Below are positions 8,497 to 14,325 of a DNA stretch of 21,495 bases, piece by piece; the first letter of the stretch is position 1, and the number at the start of each line of letters is the position of its first letter. The notes beneath the pieces are model-generated. The model had not been told where the DNA came from. It saw only the letters and a list, made by a program, of their open reading frames with translations, and ran no database searches. This stretch comes from an uncultured Lewinella sp. (lineage in GTDB: Bacteria > Bacteroidota > Bacteroidia > Chitinophagales > Saprospiraceae), in assembly GCA_938021455.1 (NCBI GenBank), contig CALIGP010000425.1, positions 1 to 21,495 on the forward strand, given 5' to 3'. The position numbers were made by a program, and so were the translations under genes.

Positions 8497-8608
8497 TGAA
8501 CAAATGATTACTAGCTTATCGCTTTTCGTACACTAACAGTGAAAAAAAATGAAGCCAAAATGAATTATTTTTTTTAAAAAAATTTCAAGAAAGCTGATTT
8601 AAACGGAA

Positions 8609-9499
8609 CTAGTTCTCACTATCTGCTATTGCAACGATTTCAACTAGTCCATTTACCGCTAGATAAAGTCCTCCTTTTCTGAACCACGTCACCTGCCGCT
8701 TAGCATACCGCCGGCTATTCTGCTTAATGAGTTCAAGGACGCGTTCGCGTGAATACTCCCCATCAAAGTAAGGCCACCACTCTTGGTAGCCAACGGTTTG
8801 CAGGATGGGTAAATGGCGAAGAGGAAGAAGGGACTTTGCTTCTGCTTCGAGCCCGGCTTCCAGCATGAGGTCTACGCGACGGTTGATACGATCATAGAGC
8901 TCAGCGCGGGGTAGGTTGGTAGTATAGTATTCGTAGTCAAAAGGTCGTTCGGGGCGATTACCGAGAAAGGAGGAGTAGGGTTTTCCGGAGGAGAGGCAGA
9001 CTTTGAGGGCGCGCTCGAGACGGCGGGCGTTTTGTTGATCTACCGTAGCAAAATAAACGGGATCCAGTTGTTCGAGTAATGCCTGCAGGCCGGTTACTCC
9101 TTGCTCTTCCAACAAAGCTTGCACCTGCGTTTGCGCCGCCTCAGTCTCTTCCGGGAACACATCCAGCCCTTCACAGAGCGCGCGTAGGTAAAGGCCACTG
9201 CCACCAGTAAGCACCACTACGTTGTGTTTTTGAAAGAGTCGCTCCAATAAATCCATGGCTTGCTCCGCAAACCGCCCCGCCGTAAGTGGGTCCATCAGAC
9301 TCCGATCCGCCACAAAGTGGTGAGGCACCTGCGCTAACTCCTCCTCCGTCGGGCGGGCATTCCCGATCTTCATCTCGACGTAGAACTGACGGCTGTCAGC
9401 GCTGATGATTTCCGTCCGGTAATGCTTCGCTACCTCGATTGCGAGGGACGTTTTCCCGCTGGCAGTAGGGCCACCAATAACGATGAGTCTGGGTTTCAT
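8609..9499 (-). CDS. miaA: tRNA dimethylallyltransferase
   Basis: This 296-residue protein transfers a dimethylallyl group from DMAPP to N6 of A37 in tRNAs reading UNN codons, including those for Trp, Phe, Tyr, Leu, Ser and Cys. Family marks include the P-loop GPTASGKTS just after the start, DSRQFY (catalytic Asp region), LTGGSGLYLRAL, QNARRLERALK, VGYQEWW and NSRRYAKRQVTWFRK near the C-terminus. The ATG at 9499 puts the P-loop about ten residues in, as usual for MiaA; the frame extends to a GTG at 9526, but the extra nine residues are not needed. It lies 63 bp after trpA on the same strand with no clear terminator between, so it is probably the last gene of the trp transcript, a notable position because miaA affects trp attenuation in enteric bacteria. 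Confidence 0.96.
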   Translation of the reverse strand: MKPRLIVIGGPTASGKTSLAIEVAKHYRTEIISADSRQFYVEMKIGNARPTEEELAQVPHHFVADRSLMDPLTAGRFAEQAMDLLERLFQKHNVVVLTGGSGLYLRALCEGLDVFPEETEAAQTQVQALLEEQGVTGLQALLEQLDPVYFATVDQQNARRLERALKVCLSSGKPYSSFLGNRPERPFDYEYYTTNLPRAELYDRINRRVDLMLEAGLEAEAKSLLPLRHLPILQTVGYQEWWPYFDGEYSRERVLELIKQNSRRYAKRQVTWFRKGGLYLAVNGLVEIVAIADSEN

Positions 9500-9546
9500 G
9501 GGAGTGTTTTGTACCGTCGAGTGCACTTCACGCCTGCCTGCGGCGG

Positions 9547-9587
9547 TCAGTCGGCGACTAAATTATACACCGACTTCAGTCGGCGCT
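9547..9587. repeat. REP-like palindromic repeat overlapping the end of trpA
   Basis: CCGACTTCAGTCGG at 9570-9583 is a palindrome with a 2-bp centre, and CAGTCGGCG occurs twice in the same orientation (9548-9556 and 9577-9585). The palindrome lies inside the last codons of trpA and supplies its final residues; the second copy lies in the trpA-miaA gap. The form is that of a dispersed intergenic palindrome, but copies elsewhere in the genome cannot be seen from here. Confidence 0.5.
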
Positions 9588-10354
9588 ACAATACCACGAA
9601 CAAAGCTACGGGTTGCTGCTGCCACATCATCTACGTCCTTCAAGGCACGGATGAATGCACTACCAATGATCGCGCCGTTCGCATACTCGCAGGCTGTCCG
9701 GAAGCTCTTCGCATCACTGATACCAAAGCCAATGAGTTTGGGTTGCGATAGGTTCATCGCAGCAATACGCGCGAAATAGGCTTTTTGACCATCGGTGATT
9801 TCTCCACTCTTTCCGGTGATACTGCTACTGGACACCACGTAAATGAAGCCAGTACTTAGCTCGCCAATCTTTCGGATTCGTTCCTCATCGGTCTGTGGCG
9901 TGATCAGGAAAGTAACCTGCATATCGTGTCGCTCGGCAATGTCCCGAAACTCCCGCTCGTACTCAAAAACGGGGAGGTCAGGTAAGATGAGACCATCAAC
10001 ACCGGCGGCTTTGGCGGCTTTGACAAACCGTTCGGGGCCATATTGCATAACTTGGTTGTAGTAGCCCATCAATACCAGAGGTACATCAGTATAAGTACGA
10101 GTAAGGGGCAACTGCTTAAACAGCGTATCGAGTGTCATCCCATTGGCCAGCGCTTTCATACTAGACTGCTGGATGGTCTCCCCGTCCGCCATCGGGTCGG
10201 AGTAAGGCATTCCGACCTCAATCAAGTCTGCTCCCGCTTCCGCCAAATTTCGGATGATGGTCACCGTGCTGTCCAACTGAGGATAGCCCGCCGTAAAGTA
10301 GACGTTGAGGAGGTTAGCCTTCTTTTGATTAAAGAGTTCAGTTAATCTGTTCAT
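9563..10354 (-). CDS. trpA: tryptophan synthase alpha chain
   Basis: This 263-residue cytosolic TIM barrel cleaves indole-3-glycerol phosphate to indole and glyceraldehyde-3-phosphate, and channels the indole to TrpB. The opening YFTAGYP (residues 19-25), IEVGMPYSDPMADG (45-58, with catalytic Glu46 and Asp57), the LILPDLP loop and the GFGIS and GAIIGSAF phosphate-binding segments are all present. The start is the ATG at 10354, matching MNRLTELF of related proteins. The frame runs open to 10423, but those extra codons are the palindromic trpB-trpA spacer read through and are unlikely to be real. The last residues (APTEVGV) come from a REP-like repeat. It follows trpB by 95 bp. Confidence 0.97.
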   Translation of the reverse strand: MNRLTELFNQKKANLLNVYFTAGYPQLDSTVTIIRNLAEAGADLIEVGMPYSDPMADGETIQQSSMKALANGMTLDTLFKQLPLTRTYTDVPLVLMGYYNQVMQYGPERFVKAAKAAGVDGLILPDLPVFEYEREFRDIAERHDMQVTFLITPQTDEERIRKIGELSTGFIYVVSSSSITGKSGEITDGQKAYFARIAAMNLSQPKLIGFGISDAKSFRTACEYANGAIIGSAFIRALKDVDDVAAATRSFVRGIVAPTEVGV

Positions 10355-10367
10355 GTTAAACTTTTTA

Positions 10368-10440
10368 GCCCCGAAGGGGCGTCTCTTGTAGCGAGGGGTA
10401 ACCGCTGTTTGTCCGAAGGACAAGCAAAGGGAGCCCCTCG
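10368..10440. repeat. palindromic intergenic element between trpB and trpA
   Basis: Three nested or adjacent palindromes fill the gap: GCCCC-GAA-GGGGC at 10368-10380; a hairpin TTGTCC-GAA-GGACAA at 10409-10423; and outer arms CGAGGGG (10392-10398) with CCCCTCG (10434-10440) enclosing that second hairpin. The two GAA-loop hairpins share one design. No T-run follows, so it looks like a dispersed repeat or an RNA stability/attenuation element in the trp mRNA rather than an intrinsic terminator. Confidence 0.65.
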
Positions 10441-10449
10441 TGAATTGTT

Positions 10450-11652
10450 TTATTTCCCTAACCCATCCAGGTAAGTAGTAAAGGCGGCCAGGTCCTTATC
10501 CCCCCGTCCGCTCAGACAAACGACAATCACGTCGTCCGGTCCGTATTCCATTTGATCGAGCGCTGAAAAGGCGTGAGCAGTTTCCAGGGCGGGAATAATG
10601 CCTTCCGTTCGGGCAGTAAACAGCGCTGCTGCCAGCGCATCTTCGTCGGTGACGCTGATGGCTTCGGCGCGTTTTGAGTCGATCAGGAAAGCATGGAGTG
10701 GGCCAATGCCAGGGTAATCCAGTCCGGCAGAAATGCTGTAAGGCTCAATCACTTGTCCATCTTCCGTTTGCATTAGCAAGGTGCGAGAGCCGTGAATAAT
10801 ACCTTCGGTGCCCAATACAGAAGTAGCCGCGGATTCACCGGAGTCTACACCAAGGCCAGCCGCCTCAACGGCGACCAGGCGGACGCGCTCATCGTTCAAA
10901 TAATGATAAAAAGCACCGGCGGCGTTACTGCCACCGCCTACGCAGGCAACGATAGCGTCCGGGTAATCCCGGCCGAGCTTTTCCTGCAACTGCCATTTCA
11001 TCTCCTCCGAGATGACACTTTGGAAACGAGCCACCATATCAGGGTACGGGTGCGGGCCAACAACGGAGCCGATGATGTAATGGGTGTCTTCCGGGTTATT
11101 TATCCAGTCCCGAATGGCTTCGTTGGTAGCATCCTTGAGCGTTTTAGAGCCGCTCAAGGCCGGGCGCACTTCAGCGCCCAGCATTCTCATTCGGGCAACG
11201 TTGGGTGCCTGACGGGCGATGTCCACTTCGCCCATGTAGACGATGCATTGCAGCCCTACGAGTGCACAAACGGTAGCGGTAGCTACGCCGTGTTGTCCAG
11301 CGCCAGTCTCAGCAATGATCCGTTTTTTACCCAGCCGCTGCGCTACCAGTATCTGCCCGATGGTATTATTGATCTTATGGGCACCAGTGTGATTGAGATC
11401 TTCGCGCTTCAGATAGATATTGGTGCCGTAATGAGCACTTAGTCGCTTGGCAAAATAAAGGGGGCTTGGCCGGCCTACGTAGTCTTTCAGCAGGGCATCA
11501 AACTCCTTTTTGAAGGCCGGACCTGCGGTCATTTCGCGGTAGGTGTTCTTTAACTGCTCGATGTTCGGGTGCAGCATTTCGGGGATATAGGCGCCACCAA
11601 AACGGCCGTAGTAGCCTCTTTCGTCAACGTCTATTTGGAGGTTCTTGGTCAT
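10450..11652 (-). CDS. trpB: tryptophan synthase beta chain
   Basis: This 400-residue PLP enzyme condenses indole with serine to make L-tryptophan and forms the alpha2-beta2 complex with TrpA. GRFGGAYIPE at the start, NHTGAHKINN with the PLP lysine Lys93, ETGAGQHG with catalytic Glu115, and the phosphate-binding GGGSNA loop at 239-244 are all present, as is the C-terminal CLSGRGDKD. The length is normal for the family, and the ATG at 11652 gives the expected N-terminus. It is separated from trpG upstream by 150 bp holding three repeat units, the place where trpD, trpC and trpF often lie in Bacteroidota, and from trpA by the palindromic element. Confidence 0.98.
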   Translation of the reverse strand: MTKNLQIDVDERGYYGRFGGAYIPEMLHPNIEQLKNTYREMTAGPAFKKEFDALLKDYVGRPSPLYFAKRLSAHYGTNIYLKREDLNHTGAHKINNTIGQILVAQRLGKKRIIAETGAGQHGVATATVCALVGLQCIVYMGEVDIARQAPNVARMRMLGAEVRPALSGSKTLKDATNEAIRDWINNPEDTHYIIGSVVGPHPYPDMVARFQSVISEEMKWQLQEKLGRDYPDAIVACVGGGSNAAGAFYHYLNDERVRLVAVEAAGLGVDSGESAATSVLGTEGIIHGSRTLLMQTEDGQVIEPYSISAGLDYPGIGPLHAFLIDSKRAEAISVTDEDALAAALFTARTEGIIPALETAHAFSALDQMEYGPDDVIVVCLSGRGDKDLAAFTTYLDGLGK

Positions 11653-11663
11653 GATATTTTATA

Positions 11664-11795
11664 TTTCGGGTACATCTGTACTTGTACTGGTTTCTTGTTT
11701 CAGGTATCCCTGTACTTATACCCGATTTACAGGATTAAGGATGCGTAATTAGCTTGGTTTTTTGTCATTTCCGGGTATAACTGTACTTGTACCCG
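11664..11795. repeat. three copies of a ~27-bp repeat between trpG and trpB
   Basis: Copies lie at 11664-11690, 11698-11724 and 11768-11795. Each begins TTTC, then GGTA, and shares the core CTGTACTT followed by TAC. Each can fold as a short stem (GGTAT/ATACC in copy 2, CGGGTA/TACCCG in copy 3, weaker in copy 1) around a loop containing CTGTACTT. Start-to-start spacing is 34 and 70 bp. No gene or clear TAnnTTTG box is seen in the 150-bp gap. Function is unknown; protein-binding sites, small RNA hairpins or remnants of a mobile repeat are all possible. Confidence 0.7.
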
Positions 11796-11802
11796 AAAAG
11801 CG

Positions 11803-12405
11803 TCAAGCAACACGCTCCCCCATTTGCTCCTTAGCAAAATTGAGCAAATTCCGGATCATCAGTCGCCCATGCTCCGTCATAATACTCTCCGGGTGAAATT
11901 GAACACCAAAGATCGGGTACTCCCGATGCTGGAGTGCCATTACGCCGCCATACTCTCCGGTGGCGGTCATCTCCAGTTCAGCGGGCAAAGTTTCTGGGTC
12001 AATAACCCAACTATGATAGCGGCCGGCATTGAAGGCTTTGGGTACGTTCGCCAATAGCGTATCGTCCGTTTTCGTGCGGGTCATCTCCGTTTCAATACCG
12101 TGGTGGACTTCATCGAGGTTAACCAAGGAGCCGCCGAAAGCTTCGCCAATGGCCTGATGGCCGAGGCAAACACCGAAAATCACTTTTTCGCGGGCGTAGC
12201 GTTGTAGCAGAGCGGGCATAATGCCCGCCTCAGCGGGCACGCCGGGGCCGGGAGAGAGTACAATCAGGTCATAGGCAGCAACGGCTTCCAGGCTGATCTC
12301 ATCATTACGAAACACGTCAATATCCTGCCCGAGTTCTTCCTCGATATACTGCACCAGATTGTAGGTAAAGCTGTCGTAGTTGTCTAGAATTAATACTTTC
12401 ATCAT
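11803..12405 (-). CDS. trpG: anthranilate synthase glutamine amidotransferase subunit
   Basis: This 200-residue class I glutamine amidotransferase makes ammonia from glutamine for TrpE. The nucleophile elbow GVCLGHQ (Cys80), the LSPGPGVP oxyanion segment at 50-57, GRYHS at 128-132, and the His171/Glu173 pair in FHPES complete the triad. The start ATG overlaps the trpE stop by one base (TAATG), which implies translational coupling and a 1:1 complex; a second ATG follows immediately at 12402. PabA of folate synthesis has the same fold, but the position after trpE favours TrpG. Downstream, the next gene is trpB and not trpD. Confidence 0.95.
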   Translation of the reverse strand: MMKVLILDNYDSFTYNLVQYIEEELGQDIDVFRNDEISLEAVAAYDLIVLSPGPGVPAEAGIMPALLQRYAREKVIFGVCLGHQAIGEAFGGSLVNLDEVHHGIETEMTRTKTDDTLLANVPKAFNAGRYHSWVIDPETLPAELEMTATGEYGGVMALQHREYPIFGVQFHPESIMTEHGRLMIRNLLNFAKEQMGERVA

Positions 12406-13832
12406 TATAGGTTTTCGGCTTTATCAAGGGCTTTCGTAAGGGCTCGTAGCTTATTGTAGACTTCTGCGCATTCACTCTCTTCATTACTGGCGGCAACAAC
12501 ACCAGCTCCGGCCTGGTAGTACAGATTATTATCCTGGCTGAAGAACGACCGGATCAGGATGGCCTGGTTCATGCCTCCATTAAAATCAATGAAGCCAATG
12601 GCACCACCGTAGAAGCCTCGTTGCTGATTTTCGTATTTATTGATGAGTTCCATTGCCCGGTACTTTGGCGCGCCGGAGAGGGTGCCCGCAGGGAAAGTAT
12701 CTCCGAAAATACGAACCGTTTCATCCGGCTTTACACTATCTCCTTCCACCGTGGACACCAGGTGAATGACGTGGCTATAGTAATGAACCTCCCGCAGGCT
12801 GGTCACCTTCACATTTTTGGTATGCCGGCTCAAATCGTTGCGGGCCAGATCTACCAGCATAACGTGCTCCGCATTTTCTTTGGGGTCAGCCAGGAGTGCT
12901 TCGGTTGCCTCCATATCCTTTTTCTTGTCTCCGGTACGCTTGTAGGTGCCAGCGATGGGATTGAGCCTTGCCTTACCCTCCCCAATCACCATCTGACTTT
13001 CCGGGCTGGAGCCCATAATCCGGTAATCACCGTAATCAAAATAGAACAGATAGGGGGAAGGGTTGATACTCCGTAGCGCACGATATACCTGAAACTCATC
13101 GCCTCTAAAGCTTTGCTTAAACTGGCGACTCATAACAATCTGAAAAACATCGCCTATACGGCAATGATGCTTCCCTGCTGACACCAATTCCATAAAGGCT
13201 TCGTCAGTCAGGTTACTACTCTCCTCGCCGAGTCGGCTGAAGGGGTGAACTCCCCCACCCCGCTTGATGGCAGCCTCCACCTCTTCCAAACGACTTTCTT
13301 CGCCTTCGGGCAGGTTCTCAATCAGAATTAACTCGTCGCGGTAATGGTGAAACACCAGAATGAAGCGGTATAAATGATAGCGAAGGTCCGGTGCGCTCAG
13401 CACCTTCGGATTATCAAACTTCAGGGTATCAAAATACTGTACGCCCTCAAAGTTGGTATGCCCGATCAGGCCATTAAACTGACCGATGATGGGGTCTTCG
13501 TCGTCCGGAGAAAGCTCAAAAGAAGCCAGGAACTCATGTAGACGCGTAGACACGGTCTCAACATCCTCCACTCGCTCTTCCTTTATCCAATGCCCAAGGT
13601 GACGGCGCTCCATCATACCTTCGGCTACCTGAAAGGAAGCCAGTGTCTCCAGACCAACTACTGAATAATAGTGCTCATTGTCCCGGCTTTCATTAGACTC
13701 CAGTAATACAGGGTCCGTGAAGTTATCCCGCACGGAAAGATAGAGCCTCACGGGAGTAAGATGATCAGCGGTTATCCGCTTGGTCAGCACTCTGATTTTG
13801 GTGTTCACCGAAGATGTAAGAATCGTTTCCAA
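12405..13832 (-). CDS. trpE: anthranilate synthase component I
   Basis: This 475-residue enzyme converts chorismate to anthranilate, the first committed step of tryptophan synthesis. It retains the LLES motif at 43-46, which in enteric TrpE forms part of the tryptophan feedback site, followed by the chorismate-binding domain: NPSPYLFYF at 257-265, PIAGTYKRTG at 292-301, the DLARNDL segment at 328-334, GTLSGAPK at 383-390 and GAGVVAASNEESE at 442-454. No ATG precedes the conserved region; a stop lies two codons upstream, so TTG at 13832 is the likely start, with GTG at 13808 the alternative. The gene is preceded by a complete transcription attenuator and overlaps trpG by one base. Confidence 0.96.
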   Translation of the reverse strand: METILTSSVNTKIRVLTKRITADHLTPVRLYLSVRDNFTDPVLLESNESRDNEHYYSVVGLETLASFQVAEGMMERRHLGHWIKEERVEDVETVSTRLHEFLASFELSPDDEDPIIGQFNGLIGHTNFEGVQYFDTLKFDNPKVLSAPDLRYHLYRFILVFHHYRDELILIENLPEGEESRLEEVEAAIKRGGGVHPFSRLGEESSNLTDEAFMELVSAGKHHCRIGDVFQIVMSRQFKQSFRGDEFQVYRALRSINPSPYLFYFDYGDYRIMGSSPESQMVIGEGKARLNPIAGTYKRTGDKKKDMEATEALLADPKENAEHVMLVDLARNDLSRHTKNVKVTSLREVHYYSHVIHLVSTVEGDSVKPDETVRIFGDTFPAGTLSGAPKYRAMELINKYENQQRGFYGGAIGFIDFNGGMNQAILIRSFFSQDNNLYYQAGAGVVAASNEESECAEVYNKLRALTKALDKAENL

Positions 13833-13869
13833 ATTTTACGTTTTATGTCGATTGCTCCAATCAGAGCAC

Positions 13870-13903
13870 AAAAAAAGCCCGACGGAGCAATCCGACGGGC
13901 TTT
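13870..13903 (-). terminator. trp attenuator (intrinsic terminator in the trpE leader)
   Basis: On the minus strand AAAGCCCGTCGG pairs with CCGTCGGGCTTT (11 of 12 pairs, one T-T mismatch) around a 6-nt loop (13874-13903), ending in seven T residues (13870-13876). It lies between the leader peptide stop at 13936 and the trpE start at 13832, so it can stop transcription before trpE. The antiterminator described separately uses its 5' arm. Confidence 0.9.
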
Positions 13904-13964
13904 AATTTTTCTGTTTTACACAAACAAAGGCCTGATCAGGATGCTCGGAGAGATCTGTTCAGCC
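13885..13964 (-). promoter_or_regulatory. trp leader antiterminator / pause structure
   Basis: Alternative pairings fit the classical attenuation layout. Region 1 (GGCTGA, 13959-13964), which begins in the third Trp codon, can pair with TCAGGCC (13929-13935). That segment also contributes to region 2: GGCCTTT (13926-13932) can pair with AAAGCC (13898-13903), the base of the terminator 5' arm, and GAGCATCC (13939-13946) extends the same helix with GGATTGCTC (13885-13893), one bulge each. Region 2:3 pairing therefore excludes the terminator. A ribosome stalled at the Trp codons leaves region 2 free; one that reaches the stop covers it. Pairings were found by eye; no energies were computed. Confidence 0.75.
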
Positions 13965-13995
13965 ACCACCAGTTATTGAGGTTCTTGTTGTGCAT
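13936..13995 (-). CDS. trpL: trp operon leader peptide
   Basis: A 19-codon reading frame encodes MHNKNLNNWWWLNRSLRAS and ends in TGA at 13936-13938. Three consecutive Trp codons (13963-13971) sit just before the structures that choose between terminator and antiterminator, as in the enteric trp leader. Its role is to sense charged tRNA-Trp: slow translation at the Trp codons allows transcription into trpE. The start is ATG at 13995; a -7 box ends at 14000, so the mRNA may have almost no 5' UTR. It is too short for ordinary gene calling, but three adjacent UGG codons beside an attenuator make chance unlikely. Confidence 0.9.
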   Translation of the reverse strand: MHNKNLNNWWWLNRSLRAS

Positions 13996-13999
13996 GGCG

Positions 14000-14030
14000 T
14001 AAAGGTAAGTGGCGCTATCGAAATAGCAAA
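14000..14030 (-). promoter_or_regulatory. trp operon promoter (-33 TTTG / -7 TACCTTTA)
   Basis: The minus strand has TTTG at 14027-14030, 19 nt, then TACCTTTA at 14000-14007 (seven of eight matches to TAnnTTTG). This spacing fits the Bacteroidota consensus. Transcription would begin at or within a few bases of the leader-peptide ATG at 13995. Confidence 0.65.
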
Positions 14031-14056
14031 GGATTTTGGGAAAAGAGCAATTTTTG

Positions 14057-14320
14057 GGCGCGGACGCAGGTGTAGGGGAAGGTTGGAGTGCATGGTTTTC
14101 CCCGGATTACGACTCAGGCTCCGCCTGTGTCTTCATCCGGGGCTAAGGATGTTTGATCCCTCCGGGATCCAAATACAGACTCCGTAGGAGTCGAACATCC
14201 TTAGCCCCGGATGGAGGTGGAGGCATTGCCTCCGCCGCAATCCGGGGATTGTGCGCCCAGCGCACAAATAAGAGAAACGCTCCTTGCTCCAATAACTTCG
14301 CAAGTACCTGCGTCCGCGCC
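14057..14320. repeat. 264-bp multi-hairpin element bounded by 15-bp inverted repeats
   Basis: GGCGCGGACGCAGGT (14057-14071) is inversely repeated at 14306-14320, five bases from the argS stop. Inside, CCCCGGAT/ATCCGGGG pairs bracket two modules (14100-14142 and 14205-14247). A 19-bp arm at 14135-14153 pairs perfectly with 14194-14212. Five small hairpins with 3-nt loops lie within: CAGGC-TCC-GCCTG (14115-14127), GATCCC-TCC-GGGATC (14155-14169), GACTCC-GTA-GGAGTC (14178-14192), GGAGGC-ATT-GCCTCC (14219-14233) and TTGTGCGC-CCA-GCGCACAA (14249-14267). No protein-coding content is convincing. It may end argS transcripts, insulate the trp promoter, or be a non-autonomous mobile repeat. Confidence 0.8.
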
Positions 14321-14325
14321 TGACT

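Larger units (their letters stand above)
8238..8608 (-). other. AT-rich intergenic regulatory region upstream of the xylanase pair
   Basis: No gene is supported in these 371 bp. Reading the minus strand from miaA, it holds an A/T-only palindromic stretch at 8566-8585 (T8 followed by A7) that could serve as a weak terminator after miaA. Next come the paired CAATCGATTG sites, a TTGTATACAA palindrome at 8433-8442, and a perfect TAnnTTTG box at 8365-8372. The region is visibly more AT-rich than the flanking genes. Confidence 0.6.

Noticed and set aside
8560..8600. Strong intrinsic terminator after miaA
   Set aside because: The palindrome is A/T only, with no GC stem, so it is too weak to call with confidence.
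9500..9526. Nine-residue N-terminal extension of miaA from a GTG at 9526
   Set aside because: MiaA proteins start close to the P-loop, and the ATG at 9499 satisfies this.
10355..10423. Extended N-terminus for trpA up to 10423
   Set aside because: The extra codons are the palindromic spacer read in frame; homologous TrpA proteins begin near MNRLTELF.
10792..11442. 216-codon open frame on the plus strand opposite trpB
   Set aside because: It is the antisense shadow of trpB; the trpB frame has full family motifs.
11664..11795. CRISPR array
   Set aside because: Only three units with unequal spacing (34 and 70 bp) and imperfect repeats, with no cas genes nearby.
11664..11795. TrpR operators
   Set aside because: The repeats do not resemble the enteric CTAG-type TrpR site, and Bacteroidota are not known to use TrpR.
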